Part shown: in pieces, positions 25,502 through 34,009 of the stretch | Numbering within the stretch: the first letter of the stretch is position 1 | Layout: each line of letters begins with the position of its first letter | From: JACJVV01 sp964581515 | GTDB lineage: Archaea; Nanobdellota; Nanobdellia; Woesearchaeales; JACJVV01 | Assembly (NCBI GenBank): GCA_964581515.1 | Contig: CAZOOV010000008.1 | Location: 58,572 to 122,571 of the forward strand | DNA length: 64,000 nucleotides | Direction of reading: 5' to 3' | The notes under the pieces: generated by a model | The model's database searches: none | The model's input: only the letters and a program-made list of their open reading frames with translations | What the model was told of the DNA's origin: nothing | Program-made: the position numbers and the translations under genes

Positions 25502-27688
25502 ATGGCAGAAAAAATGGTTGACAGAATTAAAAATATCTCGTCAAATCCAGATAAAATTAGAAATATAGCTATCTGTGCTCATATTGATCATGGAAAGACA
25601 ACATTTTCAGATAACCTACTTGCAGGAGCAGGTATGATGTCAGAGAATCTTGCAGGTGATGCAAGAGCTCTAGATTTCCATGATGATGAAGCAGAAAGAG
25701 GAATTACAATCGATAGCGCTTCAGTAAGTATGGTACACGCGTTTAAAGAAGAAGAATACTTAATTAACCTTATCGATACACCTGGTCACGTTGATTTTGG
25801 TGGTGACGTAACAAGAGCTATGAGAGCTGTTGATGGAGCAATTGTATTATGCTGTGCGTCTGAAGGTATCATGCCGCAGACTGAAACAGTACTTAGGCAA
25901 GCTCTTAAAGAAAGAGTAAGACCAGTACTTTTTATCAATAAAGTTGATAGGTTGATTAAAGAACTGCAACTTACTCCGGAACAGATGCAGGAAAGATTTC
26001 TTGGTATAATCAAAAGCGTAAATGTACTTATACAAAAAATTGCAGAGAAAGATTATGGTGAGAAATGGCAATGTAATGTAGCTGAAGGACAAGTTGCATT
26101 CGGTAGTGCTTATCATAATTGGGCACTTAGTATACCTTACATGCAGGAGAAAGGAATAACTTTCAAAGAGATAATTGATGCATATACAAGTGGTAATCAA
26201 GATGATATTGATGCACTTGCTAAAAAAGCACCAGTTCATGAAGTTGTACTTAACATGGTAATCAAACATCTTCCAAAACCAACTGAAGCTCAGGAATATA
26301 GGATACCTAAGCTATGGCATGGCGACTTAGAGAGTGAGGATGGTATTGCTTTAAGAAAATGTGATCCAAATGGTCCATTATTCTATGTACCTGTAAAAAT
26401 TGTTATTGATCCACAAGCAGGAGAAATCATTTATGGGAGGCTTTTTAGTGGAACTTTAAAGAAAGGTACTGAAGTTTATCTTAACAGAGCAAAACAAAAG
26501 TCCAGAGTACAGCAAGTATTCATTGCTAATGGGGCTAAAAGAGAAATTACAGATGATGTACCTTGTGGAAATATTGTTTTGATTGGAGGAGTAAAAACTC
26601 TTGTAGGAGAGACAATGACTACAAAAGAATCAGATGTATTTGATGAGATCTCACATCTTTTTGATCCAGTAATCTCTAAAGCTATTAAAGCAAAGAGTCC
26701 TGGTGATCTCTCAAAACTAGTAGATATCTTAAGGGTTATTCAGAAAGAGGATCCTTCTATTAAGATTGAGATTGATGAAGAGACTGGACAAAACTTAATG
26801 CATGGAATGGGTGAATTGCATCTTGAAATCATTGAGAATAGAATTAAAAGTGAGAAAGGACTTGAAGTTGAAACGAGCCCTCCTATTGTAATATTTAGAG
26901 AGTCAATCTCAAAACCATCAACTGGTGAGTTCGAGGGAAAATCTCCAAATAAACACAATAAGTTTTACTTTACTGTTGAGCCGGTCGAAGAAGCTGTTGC
27001 TTTAGCAATGAAAGAGAAGAAAATTGTAGATCAAAGAGTCAAAGGAAAGAATCTTGAATTAAGAGATACATTTGTTGAGTGTGGATATGACACTAAGGTA
27101 GCTCTTAAGATAAAAGAAATCTACAATGGAAATATATTCATTGATGCAACAAAAGGACAAGTTCATATGATTGAAGTTATTGAGATGATCCTTGATACTT
27201 TCAAAGACGTAATGAACAATGGTTCACTTGCAAGAGAACCTTGCTTTGGTGTTAAAGTAATACTTCATGACATGAAATTGCATGAAGACGCTATTCACAG
27301 GGGTCCAGCACAGATCTATCCTGCAATCAGGGAAGGTATTAGAGGAGCAATGCTTCAAGGTGCTTCACCAATCCTTTTTGAACCGGTTCAAGTTCTTCAA
27401 ATTGAAGGTCCAGATGAATATATGGGTGAACTTTCAAAGCTTGTTACAAGCAAGAGAGGTCAACTTCAAGATGTTGAACAAGAGAATGGAAACGTTACCA
27501 TGACTGCTAAAATGCCAGTAATGGAACTTTTGGGATGGTCATCTGACTTAAGGTCTTCAACTTCTGGTAGAGGTATCTCATCTGTAATTGATCAGATGTT
27601 TGAGAAACTTCCAATGGAATTGCAAGATAAAGTAATTAAGCAGATTGTTGACAGAAAAGGACTAACTGACGGACAACTTGGACTTTAA
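25502..27688 (+). CDS. fusA: Translation elongation factor 2 (aEF-2)
   Basis: This 728-residue GTPase drives ribosomal translocation. Domain I carries AHIDHGKTT (P-loop), DTPGH and NKVD. Domains II-V follow in normal order and end with the SSTSGRG segment. The residue modified to diphthamide, His599 in AIHRGPAQ, is retained, so diphthamide synthesis genes are expected elsewhere. The gene follows ndk by 10 nt. In many archaea this operon position is taken by IF-2, so EF-2 here is a local rearrangement. The normal size argues against an incomplete copy. Confidence 0.97.
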   Translation: MAEKMVDRIKNISSNPDKIRNIAICAHIDHGKTTFSDNLLAGAGMMSENLAGDARALDFHDDEAERGITIDSASVSMVHAFKEEEYLINLIDTPGHVDFGGDVTRAMRAVDGAIVLCCASEGIMPQTETVLRQALKERVRPVLFINKVDRLIKELQLTPEQMQERFLGIIKSVNVLIQKIAEKDYGEKWQCNVAEGQVAFGSAYHNWALSIPYMQEKGITFKEIIDAYTSGNQDDIDALAKKAPVHEVVLNMVIKHLPKPTEAQEYRIPKLWHGDLESEDGIALRKCDPNGPLFYVPVKIVIDPQAGEIIYGRLFSGTLKKGTEVYLNRAKQKSRVQQVFIANGAKREITDDVPCGNIVLIGGVKTLVGETMTTKESDVFDEISHLFDPVISKAIKAKSPGDLSKLVDILRVIQKEDPSIKIEIDEETGQNLMHGMGELHLEIIENRIKSEKGLEVETSPPIVIFRESISKPSTGEFEGKSPNKHNKFYFTVEPVEEAVALAMKEKKIVDQRVKGKNLELRDTFVECGYDTKVALKIKEIYNGNIFIDATKGQVHMIEVIEMILDTFKDVMNNGSLAREPCFGVKVILHDMKLHEDAIHRGPAQIYPAIREGIRGAMLQGASPILFEPVQVLQIEGPDEYMGELSKLVTSKRGQLQDVEQENGNVTMTAKMPVMELLGWSSDLRSSTSGRGISSVIDQMFEKLPMELQDKVIKQIVDRKGLTDGQLGL

Positions 27689-27782
27689 GTCTAAGTCTTT
27701 TTATTTTTTTATCTTTTATCTTTCTAATATTCTTTTAATTTTAGAATTATTTTTATTAATTAGTATATCATATTTATTATAA
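27689..27782. terminator. T-rich terminator between convergent genes
   Basis: The plus strand has TTTTT and TTTTTTT runs just after the EF-2 stop (about 27698-27711). This fits archaeal oligo-T termination of the translation operon. No GC stem precedes it. Confidence 0.5.
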
Positions 27783-28451
27783 TCATATCCTAATTCCGTG
27801 ATGCCTTAATAATGTTATCTTGTTAGCATAAGTTGACATCTGTGCTATCTTGACTCTCATGTCAAAGTTTGTAAAAGCAGGATTCTCACGAAGTCTTCTG
27901 TGATACTTCATGAGTTCAACAGCTGTTGCTCTGAAAATAGGTGTATCAGTCTGTTGTAAAAGAGATAATTGGTCAAGTTGATGTGCATCTGCTCTTGTTT
28001 CTAATACGTCTTCAAGTGTTGTATCTCCTAAATGCCTTATGTTTCTATATGTTATTCTTGTAATCCCTGGAAGTTCTATCCCATTTTGGTAATCTTGAGT
28101 ATGCTGATATTCATGATGTGCAAGTATAGAAGCAGCTGCTAGTGGAGAAAGCTCTTCAAATAATTTTTTATTGACAAATAATGTAGTTGGAAGATCTTTG
28201 CCTATGAAGGATGAAAGCATGAATGAATGCACATGGCTGTCTTCTGCTCTAGCATATGCTCTTTGTTCTTTTGCAGTCATATCATCAATAATCCCTTCTG
28301 AACTGAGCCTTTTAACATGTTCTAAAGCTGATTGTCTATCTTTATTATATACGAGCCGTACTATACTCTTACAAGGATACATTTCTAAGAACTGATCCAG
28401 ATAAGCCTGTCTTAGTGATTCATCTCTTATTGCTTGTTTGAACTCTATCAT
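27783..28451 (-). CDS. Small gluzincin-like metallopeptidase
   Basis: This protein has 222 residues. HEYQH at residues 113-117 matches the HExxH zinc motif. About 34 residues later, LEDVLETRADAHQ gives a glutamate (E151) in the position expected for the third zinc ligand of gluzincins. There is no signal peptide or membrane segment, so it appears cytoplasmic. The N-terminal 90 residues are helical and unrecognised. A broad family of such small zincins exists in archaea, with substrates mostly unknown. It stands alone on the minus strand after the 28559 gene. Confidence 0.7.
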   Translation of the reverse strand: MIEFKQAIRDESLRQAYLDQFLEMYPCKSIVRLVYNKDRQSALEHVKRLSSEGIIDDMTAKEQRAYARAEDSHVHSFMLSSFIGKDLPTTLFVNKKLFEELSPLAAASILAHHEYQHTQDYQNGIELPGITRITYRNIRHLGDTTLEDVLETRADAHQLDQLSLLQQTDTPIFRATAVELMKYHRRLRENPAFTNFDMRVKIAQMSTYANKITLLRHHGIRI

Positions 28452-28558
28452 TTTTTAAGTGATTTTTTTAGTAATTTCTTTAGTAATTAGTAATTATTAT
28501 TTATTTGTAATATCTTTACATAGTTTTATGTAATTATTCTTTGTTAAATTTTGTGAAA

Positions 28559-29299
28559 TTATCTTCTATATAATCTTCTTCTGACTGGTTCTCTTTTAAT
28601 AGGTCTTGTACTTACTATCTCTTTTTTACCAGAATAAGGTGTAATTCTTACAGTTGCAATATGTTCAGGAACAGTTCTTACATTACATACTGCTGGATGA
28701 TAAGTTGTAGTAGTATATGCATCTCTTACTTTGATTGTCTTTCTTTTTCTTAGATTATCAGGTCCAAAATCTGTGCTACTTCTTCCTGCAGTAAGCACTT
28801 CTCCTGCAACGTCCATTGCACTTCCTAATATTCCTGCACCAACTTTGAGAATGCTGACTTTACCTGCTCCTTTGATATATGTTGTAGGAACACTATTTGT
28901 CTCTGTGTAAGCTTTTTGTACTGTTGTTGCTTTTCTCTGCTCAGGTACATATTCATCTATATCGTAAGAAAATATTTTAACCATATTTATTGTGTTTGAG
29001 CTTGTTATTGCTGGATCGCTCTCTATATCTGCAGCTAAAGCTTTTATTTTGTCTTCTATTACATCATAATTCTTATTGTATACATCTTGATGAATTCCAT
29101 TCATCCTTGCAACATATTTAAGTTCTGGTGGAGGTAATCGTGGTAATCTGCTCGCTGGTATTACTAGTTTTTTTTTTGGTGTTGGAGGGGTTCCTGGACC
29201 TGTTCCTGGACCTGCATGTGCTGTTTCAGAAATAGGTAGTAATGAAGCTACTGATATTAGTCCAATTCCTAAAGTTTTGACTAATTGGTCCAGTTTCAT
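28559..29299 (-). CDS. Secreted hypothetical protein
   Basis: This protein has 246 residues from ATG 29299, preferred over ATG 29335. The downstream start begins right after the microprotein stop (29305) and gives a normal signal peptide (MKLDQLVKTLGIGLISVASLLPISETAHA). A Gly/Pro/Thr-rich linker and a Pro-rich basic segment (RLPRLPPPEL) follow. The rest is a mixed region rich in Thr, Val and Arg, with a basic C-terminus (REPVRRRLYRR). No known family. It is probably the last gene of a four-gene operon (29869 to 28559) driven by the promoter at 29.9 kb. Confidence 0.6.
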   Translation of the reverse strand: MKLDQLVKTLGIGLISVASLLPISETAHAGPGTGPGTPPTPKKKLVIPASRLPRLPPPELKYVARMNGIHQDVYNKNYDVIEDKIKALAADIESDPAITSSNTINMVKIFSYDIDEYVPEQRKATTVQKAYTETNSVPTTYIKGAGKVSILKVGAGILGSAMDVAGEVLTAGRSSTDFGPDNLRKRKTIKVRDAYTTTTYHPAVCNVRTVPEHIATVRITPYSGKKEIVSTRPIKREPVRRRLYRR

Positions 29300-29304
29300 T
29301 TTAT

Positions 29305-29421
29305 TTATGCTTTGTTTGTCTGAAAGAATATCCATTCTCCATGGACATATGTATATTCTCCACTCATATCTGGTTCATCATATTCTATTATTTTATGTCC
29401 CAGAAATCCTTTTTTTTTCAT
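29305..29421 (-). CDS. 38-residue microprotein, GFLGH/GEYTY family copy 1
   Basis: ATG 29421 to TAA 29305. It carries the motif GFLGH, then 11 residues, then GEYTYVHGEWI. The same motif with identical spacing is encoded at 56885-57001, 27 kb away (GFLGH ... GEYTYIHGEWI), while the termini differ. Conservation of protein and not DNA across the two copies supports translation. GAGGCG upstream could serve as ribosome-binding site. I know of no named family. It sits in the operon between a 60-residue protein and a secreted protein. Confidence 0.72.
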   Translation of the reverse strand: MKKKGFLGHKIIEYDEPDMSGEYTYVHGEWIFFQTNKA

Positions 29422-29465
29422 TTTGTGTTTCGCCTCTTTAATTGGTTTATTTTGTGATTCTTATT

Positions 29466-29648
29466 TTATTGATATTTTTCAAGTTCATCAGTCAAGTATG
29501 CTGATGCACTTTCGTCTTTTTCTTCTGATTTAGGAGTTGAATCATTCAATATCTCTGCAAGTTCGTTTTCTTTTTGTTCACTTGCAGCTGCAACAACTGC
29601 ATCATCTGGTGTTCTAACTCCATTTTCTTTAGCAACATCTTCTATCAT
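29466..29648 (-). CDS. Small acidic hypothetical protein
   Basis: This 60-residue acidic protein (about 17 Glu/Asp) lacks hydrophobic segments and is probably disordered or helical. Its ATG overlaps the TGA of the upstream 74-residue gene (29645-29648). It is unrecognised; co-translation with its neighbour suggests a binding partner. Confidence 0.6.
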   Translation of the reverse strand: MIEDVAKENGVRTPDDAVVAAASEQKENELAEILNDSTPKSEEKDESASAYLTDELEKYQ

Positions 29649-29869
29649 TCGTTCTCCCTCCTTTTTTTCATTTTTTTACCTATTCTGAATTTAGCTCTAT
29701 GTACTACTTGATCTGTAACTATCTTCTTTTTTATAGGATCATAATAATGCCGTTTGGTTATTGTTATCACAACTTTCTGTTTTTTTCCAGGTAGCTTTAG
29801 CTCGATGCTTTGCTTAGTTGTAACATCAAAATCTTGTGCTGACATTGTTCTTTTATTTGTAGATTCCAT
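29645..29869 (-). CDS. Small basic hypothetical protein
   Basis: This 74-residue basic protein (IELKLPGKKQKVVITITKRHYYDPIKKKI ... RIGKKMKKRR) looks like a beta-rich nucleic-acid-binding small fold. AAAGGAG precedes ATG 29869. The promoter on the minus strand has GAAACGAAAC then ATTTATAAG (about 29905-29923). Its acidic partner follows with a 4-nt overlap. No known family. Confidence 0.6.
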   Translation of the reverse strand: MESTNKRTMSAQDFDVTTKQSIELKLPGKKQKVVITITKRHYYDPIKKKIVTDQVVHRAKFRIGKKMKKRRENE

Positions 29870-29879
29870 TTTTACTCCT

Positions 29880-29945
29880 TTATAGTAACAATGAAACTTG
29901 TTACTTATAAATGTTTCGTTTCTTAACTACTTTGTAGTAATAAAT
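29880..29945 (-). promoter_or_regulatory. Promoter with ACTAC/GTAGT and GTTAC repeats
   Basis: On the minus strand, ACTACAAAGTAGT (29926-29938) lies upstream of AAGAAACGAAAC and the TATA-like ATTTATAAG. GTAACAAGTTTCATTGTTAC, an inverted GTAAC/GTTAC pair, follows (29884-29903). The layout resembles the promoters at 3.47, 32.2 and 46.4 kb. Confidence 0.55.
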
Positions 29946-30037
29946 TTGTCTTTTGAACAGGTTTTTATTTATTTTTAATATTGAAAATAAATTCCAGTAC
30001 AACAATGCTTATATTGCTGTTGTATTGGGTTCAGATT

Positions 30038-31381
30038 ATGGAGAGTTTAACAGTCTTGGTTGTTGGTAAAGGTGCAAGAGAACATGTTCTTAGTGAAGCT
30101 TATGAGAAAAGCAGTCATGTAAAGAAGATAATAATTGCTCCTGGAAATGCTTTTATGACACATAGAAGGGATAAAGAAGTTTTAATTGATGATGAATGTT
30201 CATTAAATGATCCTGATAGTATTGTGAGGGTTGCACAAAGATATAAGCCTGATATGGTTGATGTTGCACAGGATGATGCACTTGCCTCTGGTGCTGTTGA
30301 TCTTCTTACAAGTTATGGTTTTAATGCATTTGGTCCATCTATGAGGGCAGCAAAGTTAGAATCTGATAAACCTTGGTCAAGATTCTTTATGAAAGCTAAT
30401 CAGATACCTTCTCCTTGGTCAGAAGCTTTTGATTTATTTGATGAACATCATCTTAAAACAGCTAAGACATTGCTTACTGGTCTTTATGATGAAAATCCTA
30501 ATCTTCTTTTGTATGTGAAAGCAGGTGGTTTATGTGCTGGAAAAGGTGCACTATCTGCTACAAGCCTTGAACAAGCTCTTGAAAGAATAGAGCAGATGAA
30601 ACAATTTGGCGAGGCTGGCCAAAAATTTGTAATTGAAGAAGGTCTTGTAGGTGAAGAATTCTCTTGTTATGCTATAACTGATAGTAACAGTATATATATA
30701 TTCAAATCAGCACAGGATAATAAAAGAGCTCTTAATTTTGATATGGGTGAGCAGACTGGTGGGATGGGCGCTGTCTCTCCTGCTTTAGTGACTGCTGGGA
30801 TTGAAGATAAAATTAGAAGAGAACAATTTCTTCCTGTAATTAAAGGTATGAAAGATATTCCTTTAGGTTATCAGGGGATGATTTATCTTGGTGGAATAAC
30901 AAATAATGGTAAGATCAAGAATATTGAATATAATGCACGCTGGGGTGATCCTGAATGTCAGGTAGTTGTTCCAGGAATAAAGACTGATTATGTTGATATA
31001 GTTCAAGCAGTATTAAGACAGGATCTGGGAAGATTAAAGATTGAAGAAGATGATAAGGTAAGAGTTTGTGTTGTTGGTGCGTCAAAAGGATATCCTGATG
31101 ATTATTCAGATGTAAATGGAAAACAAATATTTGGTGTTAATGATGCGATGTCTATGGAGAAAGTTAGCGTTTATGGTGCAGGCATTGCTATGGTTGAAGG
31201 AAAAATGTATGCACAAGGTGGACGACTTTTTAGTATAGTGGGGGAAGGTGCTGATATAATTGAAGCAAAACAAAATGCTTATGCTGCAATGGCATGCATT
31301 AGTATAGAAGGAAATAACCTACACTATAGGACTGATATTGGTTGGAGAGATGTAGAACGAGTTCTTAAAGAAGGTCTTTGA
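30038..31381 (+). CDS. purD: Phosphoribosylamine-glycine ligase-like ATP-grasp protein (PurD)
   Basis: This protein has about 447 residues from ATG 30038 (residues before the first strand LTVLVVGKGAREH are not needed). PurD joins phosphoribosylamine and glycine with ATP in purine synthesis. Signatures: GKGAREH, APGN, FGPSMRAAKLESDK, the ATP-grasp loop YVKAGGLCAGKG (usually VKADGLAAGKG), TGGMGAVSP and NARWGDPECQ. No other purine gene is nearby, and two loop positions differ from the consensus. A PurD-like enzyme with altered substrate remains possible. Confidence 0.82.
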   Translation: MESLTVLVVGKGAREHVLSEAYEKSSHVKKIIIAPGNAFMTHRRDKEVLIDDECSLNDPDSIVRVAQRYKPDMVDVAQDDALASGAVDLLTSYGFNAFGPSMRAAKLESDKPWSRFFMKANQIPSPWSEAFDLFDEHHLKTAKTLLTGLYDENPNLLLYVKAGGLCAGKGALSATSLEQALERIEQMKQFGEAGQKFVIEEGLVGEEFSCYAITDSNSIYIFKSAQDNKRALNFDMGEQTGGMGAVSPALVTAGIEDKIRREQFLPVIKGMKDIPLGYQGMIYLGGITNNGKIKNIEYNARWGDPECQVVVPGIKTDYVDIVQAVLRQDLGRLKIEEDDKVRVCVVGASKGYPDDYSDVNGKQIFGVNDAMSMEKVSVYGAGIAMVEGKMYAQGGRLFSIVGEGADIIEAKQNAYAAMACISIEGNNLHYRTDIGWRDVERVLKEGL

Positions 31382-31440
31382 AAGTTTTTAGTTTTCTAAA
31401 GTTAGAATCCATTGAAATTAATTAGAATTAGATCTGGTTT

Positions 31441-32112
31441 TCAGAATTCGATTGAGTTTTTTATTTCTAGAAATTTAAAATTAAGCTCATTCTTTTCGCA
31501 TTCTTTCTTGAACGCTTCAATATCAGGGGGATAGCTTGGATTGTCTAAATGGATTGGTATGACAAGTTTTGCTTCTGTTGCTTTTGCGAACAATGCAGCC
31601 TCAAATGGTGTCATTACAAGACCATGAGCTGAGATTGGTATGAATAATATGTCGCATCTATAGTCATTCTTGAAGCAGATGGTGTCGCTTGTAGCGTACG
31701 CTCTTTTGTCTTTGTCATCAACTATGAAACCAATATTTTCGTTTATTTCCTTTTCTCCTCTTAGTAAAGGAGTGTAGCCATGGACTGCTTTTGTGACTTC
31801 TATTCTGATGTTATCTTCTTCTATTGTGTCTCCTTCTTTTACGACTTTTGTTATTAGTTCTTTTAGTTCTGGATGAGCGTCTGTGACTTCACTACTTGTG
31901 TAGAACCTGCTTTTGCTGTCTTTTATCATCTCTATTATTGCAGGGACATTGCAATGGTCGCCATGCTTATGCGTCACTAGTATGATGTCGATGTCTTTCC
32001 ATTCGTTATCTGGAAAGGATTTTTCATATTGGATGACTCCTGGATCTATAAGTATACGTTTATTGTTTGTTTCCAGAAGGATGCATGATTGTGCGAATCT
32101 TGTTATGTTCAT
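31441..32112 (-). CDS. Metallo-beta-lactamase-fold hydrolase (UPF0173-like)
   Basis: This protein has 223 residues from ATG 32112, which lies about 25 nt after an AGATATATAATA TATA-like element, so it is probably leaderless. The metal motif THKHGDHC (HxHxDH) and VTKAVHGYTP, ATSDT and IPIHLDNP supply the expected metal ligands of the UlaG/UPF0173 group. It has one lactamase domain only, with no RNA-binding or beta-CASP part. It is probably a cytoplasmic phosphodiesterase or lactonase of unknown substrate. It is divergent from the 32236 gene. Confidence 0.85.
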   Translation of the reverse strand: MNITRFAQSCILLETNNKRILIDPGVIQYEKSFPDNEWKDIDIILVTHKHGDHCNVPAIIEMIKDSKSRFYTSSEVTDAHPELKELITKVVKEGDTIEEDNIRIEVTKAVHGYTPLLRGEKEINENIGFIVDDKDKRAYATSDTICFKNDYRCDILFIPISAHGLVMTPFEAALFAKATEAKLVIPIHLDNPSYPPDIEAFKKECEKNELNFKFLEIKNSIEF

Positions 32113-32169
32113 GTTATATCTAAAAAAAGTGAGATTATTATATATCTTTTGAATCATCATATCTTTTTT

Positions 32170-32213
32170 ATTTAGTCACTATCAAGTAGTAAACAAACGA
32201 AAGTTTTATATAT
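32170..32213 (+). promoter_or_regulatory. Promoter with AGTAGT element and BRE/TATA
   Basis: TAGTCACTATCAAGTAGTAA (32173-32192) is followed by ACAAACGAAAG and the TATA-like TTTTATATATG (32203-32213). ATG 32236 lies about 25 nt downstream. The layout repeats that of the 3.47, 29.9 and 46.4 kb promoters. Confidence 0.55.
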
Positions 32214-32235
32214 GTGGTCTGATGTGCTTGTCTTC

Positions 32236-32952
32236 ATGAAACTTAAAGAACTTGTTGATGGGAATTTTACAGCACTTCCTGGATTTCTTCAGGCTGCTGC
32301 AAGTGAAATGTTCATAGAAGGAAGAGATAATGTTGGTATTTATGCTCTTCCAGGTTCTAGAAGAGCTTGCACTCTTATCGATGTCTATGCTATGCATGGT
32401 TTTGGTGAGATATTTGAAAAGTCAGCTCAGCAGATGATTGCTGAAGATTCTGCAATGGAAAATTCTGTTTTGATAAGGGGGCCTTTGAATAATGATGCAG
32501 TCCTTGATACATGGCTTGCTGTTAAGTATTTCTTAGATAATGCTACTGATTTCAAAAGAGTTGAAGGATGTGATTCTAAAGGACTTGGTAAGAAAGTTTC
32601 TTGGGATTATCAAATTCAGGTTACTATTCCAGGAAATGTTGAAGATGATAGCATGGTTGTAGCTAAAGTTGCTGATGATAATTATAGCATATCTTATACT
32701 GGTCCTTTAAGAGGCGATAAATTTTTTAGATTTGGTATGTGTAGGAATCCAGCTGTTGCTCTTCCAGGCATATTGAGTCATATAAATGACTTTAACCTGT
32801 CAACTTATGATCATGTAGATGGATGCTATGCTTTCAACAAAGAAGACAATTGGGATGTTCATCTTAACGGTCCTGCAGATAATCCTATCATGAAGGATTT
32901 ACTTATCCTTGGAGAAGCGATAAGAGATTATTGCATTGAGAGATGTGAGTGA
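32236..32952 (+). CDS. Hypothetical cytoplasmic protein
   Basis: This protein has 238 residues from ATG 32236, chosen from the TATA position. I recognise no family. It is an alpha/beta protein with six Cys, two of them at the very C-terminus (YCIERCE). There is no signal or membrane segment. It ends three nt from the convergent ACT-like gene. Its promoter shares features with those of other lineage-specific genes in the window. Confidence 0.6.
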   Translation: MKLKELVDGNFTALPGFLQAAASEMFIEGRDNVGIYALPGSRRACTLIDVYAMHGFGEIFEKSAQQMIAEDSAMENSVLIRGPLNNDAVLDTWLAVKYFLDNATDFKRVEGCDSKGLGKKVSWDYQIQVTIPGNVEDDSMVVAKVADDNYSISYTGPLRGDKFFRFGMCRNPAVALPGILSHINDFNLSTYDHVDGCYAFNKEDNWDVHLNGPADNPIMKDLLILGEAIRDYCIERCE

Positions 32953-32954
32953 TC

Positions 32955-33593
32955 TCAAAATTTTAGGAATTCAATAGTCTTACTGACATCTTTTGCATCT
33001 ATTATGAAGATTATGTCGTTCCAGCATGATAAGAATTCTATTATGTTGACGTTGTTCTCTGCGAATAATGATGTGATGTAAGAAACTACACCTGGTATCT
33101 CTTCAATTTCTTTTGGTGTGATGAGGTTTATGAGAACAAGATCTTTTTCCTTTGTGACTATCTTTGACTTGAATCTTGCTTCTATATCTTTTGAGTATTT
33201 CTCCTGTGTTATGATTGTGTAGTTGCTTGAACCTTCGATGATGTAGAACTTACCTGATTCTTTTCTTACTTTTTTTTGTATCTCATCAATATAATCCAAA
33301 TTGATGCCTTTTTCTAATATATATACGCTGATCTTATTCTTTATCTCAGTCTCTGAGCTTGCAAGAAGTGATTTTACTTCTTTTTCATGACTTATCTCTT
33401 TTTTGAGCTTGTCTTTGAAACGTCTTGCAGCTATTAGTATTGCTTCTTTAGAAGTCTTGTTCGCAATGTCTAAATCTTTTGCTATGAGTCTTGCAAGACT
33501 AGAGTAATTAATCAGATCCTTCTTCAGGCAGTTCTTTATGTCTGGATGATCCTTGATATATTCAATGGTGAGTTCAGTCGTTGTTTTTTCCAT
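32955..33593 (-). CDS. Helical N-domain plus ACT-like protein (paralog of 10429-11067)
   Basis: This 212-residue protein is the same length as its paralog at 10429. The N-terminus has the YSSLARLIAKDLDIANKTSKEAILIAARRF helical unit. The C-terminal half has ACT-like beta-alpha-beta elements (LVLINLITPKEIEEIPGVVSYITSLFAENNVNIIEFLS, IIFIIDAKDVSKTIEFL). It is presumably a ligand-responsive regulator; the ligand and targets are unknown. A perfect AT-rich 14-bp palindrome lies in the divergent region before it (33649-33662). Confidence 0.7.
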   Translation of the reverse strand: MEKTTTELTIEYIKDHPDIKNCLKKDLINYSSLARLIAKDLDIANKTSKEAILIAARRFKDKLKKEISHEKEVKSLLASSETEIKNKISVYILEKGINLDYIDEIQKKVRKESGKFYIIEGSSNYTIITQEKYSKDIEARFKSKIVTKEKDLVLINLITPKEIEEIPGVVSYITSLFAENNVNIIEFLSCWNDIIFIIDAKDVSKTIEFLKF

Positions 33594-33648
33594 GTTATCT
33601 TATGGGGATATGTCTTCCTATATAAATTTTACTACTATGTTCTAAATA

Positions 33649-33662
33649 AAACAATATTGTTT
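33649..33662. promoter_or_regulatory. 14-bp palindrome in divergent promoter region
   Basis: AAACAATATTGTTT is a perfect palindrome between the ACT-like gene and the zincin gene. It is AT-rich, so chance cannot be excluded. Confidence 0.4.
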
Positions 33663-33721
33663 ATATCTGTTATATATGGGTCATTAGATATATATCTTTG
33701 AACAGGTTCGTACATTATATC

Positions 33722-34009
33722 ATGAAAGTGCTCAAAAAGTATATGGACCCAGAATACGGTTTTGTTAATGATAACAATGAGATCTGCATCAACATACAGC
33801 GTATCTGGGAAGAGAATGGCGGAAGCATCTGTGGTTTTATTACAGATTTTGCTATGACTCATACTCATGAGTTTCTTCATATACTGTTGCCTGAAATGCT
33901 TGGAAAACAAGGAGCTCTTGTTTGGGAAGAGAAAGTGATACGTAAGCTAACAGGAGATAAATGGAACAAGAAGCTTGAACAGCTTTATATTGAGGATGAA
34001 GAAGAATGA
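33722..34009 (+). CDS. Mini-zincin (HExxH) protein
   Basis: This protein has 95 residues from ATG 33722, about 25-30 nt after a TATA-like GATATATATC. The core is a helix with THTHEFLH (HExxH at residues 49-53), followed by LLPEMLGKQGALVWEE. Glu69 or Glu70 could complete a zinc site. It has the size and shape of the minimal archaeal zincin domain. Its TGA overlaps the ATG of the next gene (34006-34009), so it is co-translated with the kinase/acetyltransferase fusion. Catalytic activity is not certain. Confidence 0.65.
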   Translation: MKVLKKYMDPEYGFVNDNNEICINIQRIWEENGGSICGFITDFAMTHTHEFLHILLPEMLGKQGALVWEEKVIRKLTGDKWNKKLEQLYIEDEEE

